Shown in pieces: positions 52,803-61,117 of a DNA stretch of 64,000 nt (positions are counted from its first letter, which is position 1; each line of letters begins with the position of its first letter). A model generated the notes under the pieces. That model was not told the origin of the DNA. It saw nothing but the letters and a program-made list of their open reading frames with translations, and ran no database searches. The stretch comes from Bradyrhizobium tropiciagri (GTDB lineage Bacteria > Pseudomonadota > Alphaproteobacteria > Rhizobiales > Xanthobacteraceae). The stretch covers positions 1 through 64,000 of the forward strand of contig NZ_LFLZ01000042.1 of assembly GCF_001189845.1 (NCBI RefSeq), written 5' to 3'. Made by a program: the position numbers and the translations under genes.

Positions 52803-52836
52803 GGCTCCCTCTCCCCTTGCAAGGGGGGAGGGAGCC
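52803..52836. repeat. CT-rich palindrome upstream of merR fusion
   Basis: GGCTCCCTCTCCCCTTG pairs with CAAGGGGGGAGGGAGCC, a near-perfect hairpin of the CT-rich family. It lies in the 428-base gap 52690-53117, which contains no convincing gene. Confidence 0.75.
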
Positions 52837-52932
52837 CTGCCGCCGGCGCTCACCTCACGTGCCAATCACTGAGTTGCCTGAGCGAGGCCCTGTATGCGAA
52901 TGTTTGATCCATCAACCGTGCAACATTCTCGG

Positions 52933-53074
52933 TGTCGTCCCTGCCTAGTGCGCAATTGCGCACGGGAGCAGGGACCCATAACCACGAATGGCTGTTGGTG
53001 AACGATGCTGGTACGACGAGTCCCTCCCACAACATCCGCCCTGGAGTATGGGTCCCTGCTTTCGCCAGGACGAC
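52933..53074. repeat. Interspersed repeat bounded by GTCGTCC...GGACGAC
   Basis: The element begins GTCGTCCCTGCC and ends CCAGGACGAC. Inner segments GGGACCCATA and TATGGGTCCC are inverted, and the core reads TGTTGGTGAACGATGCTGG. Recognised as a common Bradyrhizobium intergenic repeat about 140 bases long. It fills most of the gap upstream of the DUF2927-like gene's 3' end. Confidence 0.7.
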
Positions 53075-53117
53075 GGCGGTGTTTCTGGCGAGCGCCATGC
53101 ACCGATTCCAGCCACCC

Positions 53118-53915
53118 TCACTCCAGATGGTTCACCTTCGCCACCCAGGCGCGGACGTCGGTGAGCACGTCGGGCAGCGCGGCCTTGACCTCCTGCACGG
53201 TCATGCCGGGCTTGATGCGGGGGTCGTAGAGCAGATTGAGCAGATATTGGTCGTAGACGTCGAAGAAGCCCATCGAGACGCTGTCGTTGAACATGGTCCA
53301 CGGCACGGTTGCGGTGTCGTTGATCGGGCCGAGCGACTGCAGCAGCTCCTCATAGGCGCAGTCGAGGAAGACGAAATCGCCATTGTCGACGGTGAGGATG
53401 ACGTCGGAATGCTCGATCTCGTAGTTCTCGTTCTTGCGGAAGCCGGACAGGCATTGCGGGTCGAGCGAGGCGCGGATCTCCTTGGCGCGCTCCTGCCCGT
53501 AGTAGGTTGCGATCGTCCGGTAGAGCTCGCGGTCGCGCACCATCTTGACCACGACATTGGCCGCGTCGTGGCTGTCGGTCATCGCGATGTCGAGATGCTG
53601 CACCTTGCTGCGGATGTCGGCGACGACCTTGGCGAGCTGGGCCTTGCGGTCGGCGCGGTTGCCGTCGGCAAACACGCGCACCGCCCTGTCGTATTTGCGG
53701 ATGCGGTCGACCCGTCCGGCGAGATGATATTCCGCGCCGAACGCGGTCTTCAGGAAACCCTCGACGATCTCGGCGTCGGTGAACTCCTTCTTCTCGTTGC
53801 GCTGGCGCGCGACGATGGCCGGCACCTCGGCGGCGGCAGGCACGGGGATCTCAGTGAGGCAAGCGGCGAGCGTTGCGGCGAGAAGGAGCAGGATCGAAGG
53901 GCGGTGCTGGGACAT
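53118..53915 (-). CDS. Secreted DUF2927-like protein
   Basis: A 265-residue protein. Residues 1-30 are a lipoprotein-like or Sec signal (ILLLLAATLAACLTEIPVP); the Ala-Ala-Cys at residues 18-20 could be a lipobox. The mature part, EIVEGFLKTAFGAEYHLAG...RIRKYDRAVRVFADG, matches the DUF2927 pattern as I recall it. Three further cysteines (PQC, DC) could form a disulfide. Function unknown. The ATG at 53915 is taken because the upstream extension is not signal-like. It follows the L,D-transpeptidase gene by about 90 bases, so an envelope role is plausible. Confidence 0.72.
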   Translation of the reverse strand: MSQHRPSILLLLAATLAACLTEIPVPAAAEVPAIVARQRNEKKEFTDAEIVEGFLKTAFGAEYHLAGRVDRIRKYDRAVRVFADGNRADRKAQLAKVVADIRSKVQHLDIAMTDSHDAANVVVKMVRDRELYRTIATYYGQERAKEIRASLDPQCLSGFRKNENYEIEHSDVILTVDNGDFVFLDCAYEELLQSLGPINDTATVPWTMFNDSVSMGFFDVYDQYLLNLLYDPRIKPGMTVQEVKAALPDVLTDVRAWVAKVNHLE

Positions 53916-54008
53916 TACGACAACGCTGCCGCAAGGTGTGCGGCAGCGCAAGGCGAGATCGGCGAACTTGCCGGATGGCGGCGCCTGATTCCGTTGAAAT
54001 CGTCGCGA

Positions 54009-54581
54009 TCAGTTCTTCACAACGACGGTGGCGCCGACCGAGACCCGATTATAGAGGTCGGTGACGTCGTCATTGGTCATGCGGAAGCAGCCCGACGAGA
54101 CCGCCTGGCCGATCGTCTCCGGCTCGTTCGAGCCGTGGATGCGGTACAGCGTGGAGCCGAGATACATCGCGCGCGCACCGAGCGGGTTCTCGACACCGCC
54201 GTTCATGTGGCGCGGCAAATCGGGGCGGCGGCGCAGCATCTGCGACGGCGGCGTCCACGACGGCCATTCCTTCTTGGCGGAGATGCGGTGGACGCCGCTC
54301 CAGCGGAAGCCGTCGCGGCCGACGCCGATGCCGTAGCGCAGCGCCTGGCCATTCGCCATGACCAGATAGAGCCTCCGCTCGGCGGTGCTTATCACGATGG
54401 TGCCGGGGGCGTAGTTGGTCGGGAAGCTGACGGTGGTGCGCGGGATCGGGCTCGAGCCGCCGCCGCCGAAGAAGCTCGGGAAGTCGGACTGGTAGCCCCG
54501 GGAATCGAAGAACTGGGCCTGGGCCTGGCCGGCACCTGCCAGGATCGTGAGCGCGGCAAACATCAAGGCAATCGGGCGCAT
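54009..54581 (-). CDS. L,D-transpeptidase (YkuD domain)
   Basis: A 190-residue secreted enzyme. The signal peptide ends AQAQ near residue 23. The YkuD catalytic motif is intact: His149 in YRIHGSNEPETIG and Cys165 in SSGCFRM. TIVISTAERRLYLVMANG is the typical first strand. These enzymes form 3-3 peptidoglycan cross-links or tether outer-membrane proteins to the wall. At under 200 residues it has no extra peptidoglycan-binding module. Start ATG at 54581 is chosen by the signal peptide. Confidence 0.92.
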   Translation of the reverse strand: MRPIALMFAALTILAGAGQAQAQFFDSRGYQSDFPSFFGGGGSSPIPRTTVSFPTNYAPGTIVISTAERRLYLVMANGQALRYGIGVGRDGFRWSGVHRISAKKEWPSWTPPSQMLRRRPDLPRHMNGGVENPLGARAMYLGSTLYRIHGSNEPETIGQAVSSGCFRMTNDDVTDLYNRVSVGATVVVKN

Positions 54582-54806
54582 GGTCGTCCCCCTCGCGAAC
54601 AATCAAATATGTGCTCAGACAGGCCACAATTGCCGGCGTTTCGCAAGCGACGAAGCCGTGACTTTATGCACTTTCGGACGACACGGTTTAAAAAGGCAAC
54701 AGACCGCAGGCGATACCTGCATTGTCCGGTCAAACCTTTGACGAAGCGGATGAAGAATGGTTGATCTGGTTCAATCTAAAGAAACGTCTTTGGCGGGAGC
54801 GAGAGC

Positions 54807-56354
54807 ATGAACGGTGCGGAAAGTCTGGTACGGACATTGGTCGCGGGCGGCGTGGATGTCTGTTTTACCAATCCGGGCACCTCGGAGATGCATTTCGTCG
54901 CGGCGCTGGACAAGGTGCCGGGCATGCGCTGCGTGCTCGGCCTGTTCGAAGGCGTGGTGACCGGCGCGGCCGACGGCTATTTCCGCATGAAGGGAACACC
55001 GGCTTCGACGCTGCTGCATCTCGGGCCCGGCCTCGCCAACGGCCTTGCCAATCTGCACAACGCCAAGAAGGCGCATTCCGGCATCGTCAACATCGTCGGC
55101 CAGCACGCGACTTACCACATCGGCTACAACGCGCCGCTGACATCAGATATCGAGGGCCTGGCGCGGCCGATGTCGTCCTGGGTGCGCACGTCGCCGGATG
55201 CCAAGTCGGTCGCGGCCGACGGCGCGGCGGCGATCGCCGCAGCCAAGAGCGCGCCGCCCCAGATCGCAACGCTGATCCTGCCGGCCGACACCGCCTGGAA
55301 CGAGGCCGACGGCGTCGCTGAAGTGCCTGTCGACACCCAGCGTCCGAGCTACTCGCCGCAGGCGGTCGACACCGCGGCGAGGATCCTGCACGGCGATGCC
55401 GCGCACACGCTGCTGCTGGTCACCGGCAGCGCGCTGACCGAGCACGGGCTGGCGCTCGCCGAGCGCATCGCCGGCAAGACCGGCTGCACCGTGATGGGCC
55501 AGACCTATCACCCGCGGATGGCGCGCGGCCGCGGCCGTTTCTCGATCAACCGCATCCCCTATGTGATCGAGCAGGCGCTGCCGATCCTGAAGAATTTCCG
55601 TCACATTGTCCTGGTCGAGGCCAACGATCCCGTGGCGTTCTTCGCCTATCCGAACAAGCCGAGCATGCTGAAGGCGGAAGGCTGCGAGGTGCATCGCATG
55701 ACCGCCTGGGGCGAGAATTCGGTCGCTGCCCTCGAGGCGCTTGCCAATGCGCTGCATGCGACGGCGCACGACGTCAAGCCGCAGCAGCATCCGGAACTGG
55801 TCAAGCCGACCGGCGCGCTCAACCACTCGACGATCGCGCAGGCGATCGCCTGCGCGATCCCCGACAACGCCATCATGGTCGATGAATCCGTCACCACCGG
55901 CCGCGGTTTCTTTCCGCCGACGGCGGGGGCTGCGCCGCACGACTGGTTGCAGAACATGGGCGGCTCGATCGGCTTCTCGACGCCGGTGGCGACCGGCGCC
56001 GCGGTTGCCTGCCCGGACCGCAAGGTGATCTGCATGGTCGGCGACGGCAGCGCGATGTACACGATCCAGTCGCTGTGGACGCAGGCGCGCGAGGGGCTCA
56101 ACGTCGTGACCATCGTGTTCGCCAACCGCATCTACCAGATCCTGCGTGGCGAGTTCGACGGCGTCGGCGCCGGCGAGCCGGGCAAGCGGGCGCAGGACAT
56201 GCTGAAGATCGATCGGCCGACGCTCGATTTCGTCGCGCTCGCAAAGGGCATGGGCGTGCCGGCGGTGGCGGTCACGTCAGCGGATGAGTTCAACAAGGCG
56301 TTGGCGAATGCCGTTGCCGAGCCGGGACCGCAGCTGATCGAAGTGCAGATGTAG
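54807..56354 (+). CDS. Acetolactate synthase large-subunit-like TPP enzyme
   Basis: A 515-residue TPP-dependent enzyme. The catalytic Glu sits in LGLFEGVVTGAADG near residue 48. VGDGSAMYTIQSLW followed by FANRIYQIL is the cofactor-binding motif. The order is the usual pyrimidine, central, pyrophosphate domains. It is shorter than true acetolactate synthases and has no small-subunit gene nearby, so it is more likely a 2-oxoacid decarboxylase or carboligase of the IlvB-like group. ATG at 54807 follows GGGAGC and GAGAG. It is the third separate TPP decarboxylase locus in this window. Solitary gene. Confidence 0.88.
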   Translation: MNGAESLVRTLVAGGVDVCFTNPGTSEMHFVAALDKVPGMRCVLGLFEGVVTGAADGYFRMKGTPASTLLHLGPGLANGLANLHNAKKAHSGIVNIVGQHATYHIGYNAPLTSDIEGLARPMSSWVRTSPDAKSVAADGAAAIAAAKSAPPQIATLILPADTAWNEADGVAEVPVDTQRPSYSPQAVDTAARILHGDAAHTLLLVTGSALTEHGLALAERIAGKTGCTVMGQTYHPRMARGRGRFSINRIPYVIEQALPILKNFRHIVLVEANDPVAFFAYPNKPSMLKAEGCEVHRMTAWGENSVAALEALANALHATAHDVKPQQHPELVKPTGALNHSTIAQAIACAIPDNAIMVDESVTTGRGFFPPTAGAAPHDWLQNMGGSIGFSTPVATGAAVACPDRKVICMVGDGSAMYTIQSLWTQAREGLNVVTIVFANRIYQILRGEFDGVGAGEPGKRAQDMLKIDRPTLDFVALAKGMGVPAVAVTSADEFNKALANAVAEPGPQLIEVQM

Positions 56355-56434
56355 CAGGGCAGTCTTCAACGGCCGCGGTGGCGGTCTAAAGCGGGATGAA
56401 TTCTTGATTGGAGCAGCTTGGTGCAGTCCCGGTC

Positions 56435-56583
56435 CACCTCTCCCCGCCGGGGAGAGGTCGGATTGCGCCTGGCGATGCGAAGCATCGTCCAGTGCAATCC
56501 GGGTGAGGGCTCTTGCTCTCTCGATAGACCGTCACCCCTCACCCGATTTGCTGCGCAAATCGACCTCTCCCAAGGGAGAGGTG
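56435..56583. repeat. CT-rich palindromic repeat block upstream of the PD-(D/E)XK-like gene
   Basis: CCTCTCCCCGCCGGGGAGAGG (first hairpin, near 56437), GATGCGAAGCATC in the middle, and CCTCTCCCAAGGGAGAGG at the right end make three nested hairpins. Same family as 12.95, 43.2 and 52.8 kb. Confidence 0.75.
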
Positions 56584-56646
56584 AACTTGCGACGCCACTC
56601 CAGCTCAACCTAGTCTCATCAGGGTCCAGTCCAGTCGGAGGCGCCA

Positions 56647-57183
56647 ATGCAGACCGAGCTGAACAAGGTGATCGCCGCCGTGCAGGAGTTTTACGCGCAG
56701 GAGACCTTCCTGCTGGAGCGCGATCTCGGCGAGCGAACGCTTACTCACCGGCTGGCGGTCTATGTCGAGCGGCAGTTCTCCGGCTGGCAGGTCGACTGCA
56801 ACTACGATCGGCTCGGCGAGCGCACGCTGCGGCTGCCGCGCGGCTCGGGCAGCTCGACCGATGACCATCTCGGCAAGTCGATCTATCCCGATATCGTCGT
56901 GCATCAGCGCGATATCCCGAACAATCTCCTGGCCATCGAGCTGCGCAAGGACAGCAATCACCAGCCGCTCGAGCACGATCAGCGCAAGCTCCAGGCTCTG
57001 ACCGATCCTAACGTGTGGTTTGCCTATGCGATGGGCGTGCTGGTGATCGTCGGACAGGACGGCGTGAGCTTTTCCGAAGTCTATACCGGCGGCGCGATCG
57101 ACAGCGCCGCGTCGCGCTGGTTTGCCGAGCGCGTGCAAGAGAGCGGGCTCGCGGCACGGCACGACGATGGCGCTCAGCATTAA
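56647..57183 (+). CDS. Protein with PD-(D/E)XK nuclease-like motif
   Basis: A 178-residue protein I cannot assign to a named family. Residues 81-101 read PDIVVHQRD...LLAIELRK: Pro81-Asp82, a short loop, then hydrophobic-Glu98-x-Arg/Lys, the layout of the PD-(D/E)XK nuclease core. An upstream Glu (RDLGERTLTHRLAVYVE) could be the helix-1 acid. GGAGG lies five bases before the ATG. The gene stands alone with no methylase or helicase, so it may be a degenerate or regulatory member of the fold. Confidence 0.72.
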   Translation: MQTELNKVIAAVQEFYAQETFLLERDLGERTLTHRLAVYVERQFSGWQVDCNYDRLGERTLRLPRGSGSSTDDHLGKSIYPDIVVHQRDIPNNLLAIELRKDSNHQPLEHDQRKLQALTDPNVWFAYAMGVLVIVGQDGVSFSEVYTGGAIDSAASRWFAERVQESGLAARHDDGAQH

Positions 57184-57479
57184 GCCTATCGACGATTCTC
57201 GCTGCGGATCGCGGTGATAGCCCGTTTGGATCATGCGTCGCCGCTGCACGCACGGCAGAACAGAAGGTGCGGGAGGTGGAGCAATTCCTGGAGCCGGTGG
57301 TCAATTTTCAGAACGATCCGATGGCGGTGCGGATTATCGGCTCTGCGCCTCTTTCGCTCCCTCTCCCGCACTTCAATTCGCTGGCCCAGCTCTCACTGGT
57401 CCAAGCTCTACTGTTTCAAGCCGGCGGCGCAGCTGAATGCGACGCCAAAGGCCGAGGCAGCATCCGCACCGGGACAGTA
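57184..57479. other. Gap with possible decayed coding remnant
   Basis: No intact gene. One plus-strand frame reads protein-like from about 57260 to 57370 (EQKVREVEQFLEPVVNFQND). A different frame reads protein-like at 57395-57480 (KLYCFKPAAQLNATPKAEA, then stop). Together they look like the two ends of a short gene broken by a frameshift, but no start or family is recognised. Confidence 0.35.
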
Positions 57480-57505
57480 AAAAGGCCGCCTTCGGGCGGC
57501 CTTTT
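57480..57505. terminator. Bidirectional Rho-independent terminator
   Basis: AAAAGGCCGCC (57480-57490) pairs with GGCGGCCTTTT (57495-57505) around a TTCG tetraloop, an 11-pair stem. Read on the minus strand it is followed by a run of five T, so it is a textbook intrinsic terminator for the gene at 57549-57779. It also reads acceptably on the plus strand. Confidence 0.9.
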
Positions 57506-57548
57506 CCGTTTCGTCTTCTCCGCGATCGCGGTGTGCGATTGTTTCCGT

Positions 57549-57779
57549 TTATTGCTTGGTCGCATCGTCGCCGGTCGCGGCGGCGCCGCCGGACTTGGTT
57601 TTCGATTTCTTTGCGGTCTTCTTCGCTTTCTTCTTTGGCGCCATCTTGGTCGCCTCGCCCTTGGCCGCCGTGTCGCCGCTTTGCGCGGCGGGGGCGGTGG
57701 TGCCGCCTGCCTTGTCCTGCGCGAGTGCGGCGGACGAGACGAAGGCGAGGGCGGTGGCGGCGAGGATCAGTGTTCGCAT
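57549..57779 (-). CDS. Small secreted lysine/alanine-rich protein
   Basis: A 76-residue protein. Residues 1-20 form a signal peptide (AATALAFVSSAALAQ). The mature 56 residues are low complexity: Ala, Thr and Gly, with a central basic run (KKKAKKTAKKSK). Similar lysine-rich secreted proteins are frequent in Bradyrhizobium; nucleic-acid or polyanion binding is possible but unproven. An intrinsic terminator lies 45 bases downstream. Confidence 0.75.
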   Translation of the reverse strand: MRTLILAATALAFVSSAALAQDKAGGTTAPAAQSGDTAAKGEATKMAPKKKAKKTAKKSKTKSGGAAATGDDATKQ

Positions 57780-57960
57780 CGGATGGTTCTCCCAAGTTGG
57801 TTTCCGGCGCCCCTCAACGGGACAGAATGTCGCAGGTTCCGCGACGCCGATCAGCAGTCCGTGAGCTCAGCGTGAACGGCGCGACCGGTTGCGATGTGGG
57901 CGGAACCTGGAACCGGGAACTGCGTTATGCCGCTGGGCAGGAGTTCCGAGGAGAGACGCC

Positions 57961-58101
57961 ATGCGCTGGCGGTCAATGACGGAAACCACCAACACGGTGC
58001 TCGACACCGCCCCGGAGAACACATTCTACGCGGTGGGCTGGACGGTCAGCGGCGTGGCGACGCTCGCCACCATCGTGGCGGTGTGGATGTTCGGGATCTG
58101 A
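57961..58101 (+). CDS. Single-helix membrane miniprotein
   Basis: A 46-residue ORF: a polar N-terminus (MRWRSMTETTNTVLDTAPEN) and one hydrophobic helix (about 27-45, ending VWMFGI). AGGAGAG lies five to seven bases before the ATG, unusually good for a spurious ORF; an internal ATG at 57976 would give 41 residues. It has the size and shape of small membrane regulators or subunits. No family recognised. Confidence 0.55.
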   Translation: MRWRSMTETTNTVLDTAPENTFYAVGWTVSGVATLATIVAVWMFGI

Positions 58102-58169
58102 GGGCGAATGATCGCCGCGGGCAACCGGTTTGCCACCGCCGGCGGAGAGCTGGGCTCGCGCCCAGGCGC

Positions 58170-58541
58170 CTACTTTCGCAGGATGACCAGCGCTTCCCGA
58201 TAGAGCTGCGAGAAACACACCAGGAGCGCGCTCGACAACACGAACATGGCCATGCTGTCGTAATCGGCGGCGGTCGGCCAGGCGAACTCGAAATAGGGCG
58301 GCATGAACGCCCACCAGACGATCGGAAGCGTGATGATCGTGGCGAAGGCGCCGGCCGGCGCGCCGCCCATCAGGCCGGCGATCAGGATCGCCGGCACGAA
58401 GCCCGCGAAATAGAATTGCATGCCGAAGCTTGCGAACATTTCCTGCGTCGCGCTGGCGAGCACCACGGCGAGCAGCGCGACGACGAACGTCGGCAAGGAC
58501 CAGGGCCGCAGCTTCAGAATGTAGTCGTTGCCCTTGCGCAT
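58170..58541 (-). CDS. DUF4118-type membrane protein
   Basis: A 123-residue protein with four hydrophobic segments and the pattern of the DUF4118 (KdpD-like transmembrane) domain: FYFAGFVPAILIAGLMGGAPAGAFATIITLP followed by WWAFMPP. In larger proteins this domain precedes a histidine kinase; here it is alone, with no kinase or regulator attached, and ends LVILRK. The ATG at 58541 removes a repeat-like extension. Confidence 0.8.
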   Translation of the reverse strand: MRKGNDYILKLRPWSLPTFVVALLAVVLASATQEMFASFGMQFYFAGFVPAILIAGLMGGAPAGAFATIITLPIVWWAFMPPYFEFAWPTAADYDSMAMFVLSSALLVCFSQLYREALVILRK

Positions 58542-58722
58542 CGAGACTTCCCGGCCTCCGCGAGTTCCGGGAAGGTAGCCGAGGAGGCCTGCAAACAAAA
58601 CCCCGTAGGACTCCGAGGAGGGGGTGTTCTGTTCGATACAGTGAAAAGGAACCGGCCCGGTCAAGCCCCTGCCGCATTGTCGCGCTTATTGCACCGCGGC
58701 AGAGTGATTGTGGGACAGCACA

Positions 58723-59022
58723 ATGCTGGAATTTCTGATTGTCGTTCTCGTCACCGGGATCGGGTTCGTAGCCGGGTACGGCGTCCGCGAGCTGATCTCG
58801 CGCCGGAGACGGCGGTCGCCTCCGCGCGTGCGCGCGCCGCGGCTTCGGGCCGCGAATGACGACGTGTCCGCCCGCGGCTGGTATCGACCAACCGGCCCAC
58901 AACCCGCCGATCACGCCACCCCGCCATCCGACGAACTCGACGGCGCCGTGCGCGACCTGCTCGGCGAACTCAGCCGACGCACCGCCAACCCGTCACCCGC
59001 CCCGCACCGCCGCCGCCAGTAA
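58723..59022 (+). CDS. Small membrane-anchored basic protein
   Basis: A 99-residue protein. Residues 1-23 form one hydrophobic helix (LEFLIVVLVTGIGFVAGYGV). An Arg-rich stretch follows (SRRRRRSPPRVRAPRLRA), then a Pro-rich polar tail containing DELDGAVRDLLGELSRR. Topology suggests a short anchor with a cytoplasmic tail. No family recognised. It is the last chromosomal-type gene before the island junction. Confidence 0.65.
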   Translation: MLEFLIVVLVTGIGFVAGYGVRELISRRRRRSPPRVRAPRLRAANDDVSARGWYRPTGPQPADHATPPSDELDGAVRDLLGELSRRTANPSPAPHRRRQ

Positions 59023-59155
59023 GCCGGAATGCCGGCCGCATCGCACGCGCATCGGCCACTTTGCATGGGGTTGTTTTCGACATTTTGGATGAGGCGGTCC
59101 CGAAGGGCGCCTGAATGTCGACAATCGTCCGCACCCGGCGATTCAGGAAGGGGAA

Positions 59156-59200
59156 TGGTGGACGCACAAGGGATCGAACCTTGGACCTCTCCCGTGTGAA
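59156..59200 (-). other. 3' fragment of tRNA-Val(CAC): attachment-site scar
   Basis: Read on the minus strand, 59200-59156 gives an anticodon loop TTCACAC with anticodon CAC, stem GGGAG, variable AGGTC, a perfect T-arm (CAAGG-TTCGATC-CCTTG), acceptor TGCGTCC, A and CCA. The base pairs that should close the anticodon stem (59201-59205) are absent, and no D-arm or 5' acceptor is present, so it is a 45-base 3' half. Such remnants mark one end of an element integrated in a tRNA gene. By geometry the intact tRNA should lie beyond the right edge. The remaining bases of the 59023-59532 gap hold no gene. Confidence 0.85.
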
Positions 59201-59532
59201 CCACAATCCGTAGATCCACACTGATCCCACCCGGCCATAGTGTTGTCGAAATAATTCAATCTATTACAGTGTCTTATGGTCGTTTTGACCTCAAGGGACC
59301 ATAAGCGGCCATACTGCATTTTGTGTGCCCCCGTTGTGCCCGCCGCAGATTTTCCCTTGGGGCACACAAATCGGGGGAGGGTCTGTGCCCCCTCTGTTCT
59401 CGAAGGGCCGTCCTTCCACGCTGGTGTGCCCCGAGGCGGGAAAAGCGAAGGAAAGTCAATGCGGCTTTCCCGTCGCTTGGATGATCCGGGCGACTGCGGG
59501 GGCACACTGCGACGACAAGGAGCGTAGGGACC

Positions 59533-60864
59533 ATGCCGGAGCCGAGCAACCAACTGACACTTACCGACGCGGTGATCCGCAGCGCTGTGTTGCCGCCGGG
59601 CAAGGCGCAGCATTATCTCCATGACGACAAGCTGCCCGGCCTCGCCCTGCGCATGCGCGCCACCGGTGGCCGGACCTGGGTCTACCTCTTCACCAAGCCG
59701 GGAGTGAGAGGGACCCAACGCAAGACCCTCGGTCCGTGGCCCAAGTATAATGAGAAGGCTGCGCGCAAGGCCGCCACCATCGCCGCAGGCGAGGTATTCA
59801 AGGGCATGGACCCCAACGATGCGAAACGCGAGGCGAGGCGGCAACAGGCAGCCGAAAAGCAGCGCACTACCTTGGCGGACTTGGTCGTCGAAGATGGTCC
59901 CTACCAGACGTCCTTGACCGGTCGTCAGGTCGTCAACTGGAAGCCGGCCATGTCGGCGTTGCGGCGCGGGCTCACGGATCACGCCGATAGCGGCGTCGGG
60001 GACCTGACTCGGCGGCAAATCATGGCAGCGGTCGACAAGATTGCCAAGACCGGCAAGCGGGGCGCGGCCAAGGACCTACGCAAGCACACCCATACGTTCC
60101 TCGAATGGTGCGTTGGCGAGGGTTATGTCGACCACAACGTGCTGGCGGGATATCGCGAGCCCAAGGAAACCCGCGCGCAAAGGGTCGGACGCCGAACGAA
60201 GGGCCGTGCACTCACCGATGAAGAAATCATCAAGGTCTGGCATGCATCCGGCAAGCTCGGCACCTTTGGGCTCCTGGTGAGGACGTGCCTGCTCGGTGGC
60301 CCGCGCCGGAGTGAGCCAACCATGATCGAATGGCAAAAGCACGTCATGGACGACCGCATCACCTTCGATGCGGCTTGGACCAAGATGGGCTTGCACCACG
60401 ATGTGCCGCGCACTCACCTTATTGATGAGGTGCTCGCGGCCGCGAAGCATTTCCAGCGCGCAACGTCCGACTATGTCTTCCCGTCACCGAAGACCGGTGG
60501 TCAGATGTCCGGCTTCACCAAGATGGTCAACCGGCTGGTCAAGGAAGCGGGTGTTGCCAGGTTCACCATGCATGATTTGAGGCGCAGTCTGCGCACCATC
60601 ATGTCGCGCTGTGGCTACGACAACGAGATCCAGCGGCTCTGTGTCGGGCAAAAGCCAAGCGGAATCGATCAGGTCTACAATCACGACGAACAGTGGATCA
60701 TCCGCAAGATGGCGTTCGAAGCGGCTCATGATTACATCGCGGAGCTGGTCGGCGCGATACGGATTGGCAAGGTCGTGCGCCTGCAGCGGACGAATCCGCT
60801 CGATCCGATCAAGGCCGAGCTGCTCGGCCGTCTCCGCGAGCACTATGCGGCTGAGACGGCTTAG
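59533..60864 (+). CDS. Tyrosine-type site-specific integrase
   Basis: A 443-residue P4-like integrase. An N-terminal arm-binding domain (about 10-95: LPGLALRMRATGGRTWVYLF) precedes a core-binding domain (about 115-215) and the catalytic domain. Catalytic residues seen are Arg258 (GGPRRSEP), His347-x-x-Arg350 (HDLRR) and nucleophile Tyr382 (VYNH). The second His/Trp position appears as Gln in VGQKPSG. It lies 330 bases from the tRNA-Val fragment and reads into the island, and presumably integrates it at tRNA-Val(CAC). A good AAGGAG site precedes the ATG. Confidence 0.92.
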   Translation: MPEPSNQLTLTDAVIRSAVLPPGKAQHYLHDDKLPGLALRMRATGGRTWVYLFTKPGVRGTQRKTLGPWPKYNEKAARKAATIAAGEVFKGMDPNDAKREARRQQAAEKQRTTLADLVVEDGPYQTSLTGRQVVNWKPAMSALRRGLTDHADSGVGDLTRRQIMAAVDKIAKTGKRGAAKDLRKHTHTFLEWCVGEGYVDHNVLAGYREPKETRAQRVGRRTKGRALTDEEIIKVWHASGKLGTFGLLVRTCLLGGPRRSEPTMIEWQKHVMDDRITFDAAWTKMGLHHDVPRTHLIDEVLAAAKHFQRATSDYVFPSPKTGGQMSGFTKMVNRLVKEAGVARFTMHDLRRSLRTIMSRCGYDNEIQRLCVGQKPSGIDQVYNHDEQWIIRKMAFEAAHDYIAELVGAIRIGKVVRLQRTNPLDPIKAELLGRLREHYAAETA

Positions 60865-61117
60865 GAGCCTTATCGCATTTGGCCAGGTAGTCCCGCACAG
60901 CATCGACACGATAGAGCGGGCGGCCGTCGACGTAGCGCCATTTCAGCGGGTGGTTCGGATCGCGTCGCCACTGCTCCAGCGCCCCGGGTGTGCGCCGGAT
61001 GACCGCGGCCGTTTCCAATGCCGTCAAATTGGAGCCGCCTGGCAGCGTATCGATATCGAACGTCGCGGGCGGCGGCATGCCACGGTTCTTGCGGCGGCGC
61101 TTCGTGACCGAAGGCAT
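60809..61117 (-). CDS. Excisionase / AlpA-like small DNA-binding protein
   Basis: A 102-residue protein: basic N-terminus (VTKRRRKNRG), then LTALETAAVIRRTPGALEQWRR and GRPLYRVDAVRDYL, the helix-turn-helix pattern of excisionase-family (MerR-like winged) proteins. It is convergent with, and overlaps by 56 bases, the 3' end of the integrase gene. Antisense overlap of int and xis-like genes suits control of excision. The ATG at 61117 is preceded by AGGAAA. Directionality factor or island regulator are both possible. Confidence 0.78.
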   Translation of the reverse strand: MPSVTKRRRKNRGMPPPATFDIDTLPGGSNLTALETAAVIRRTPGALEQWRRDPNHPLKWRYVDGRPLYRVDAVRDYLAKCDKAPKPSQPHSARGDGRAARP

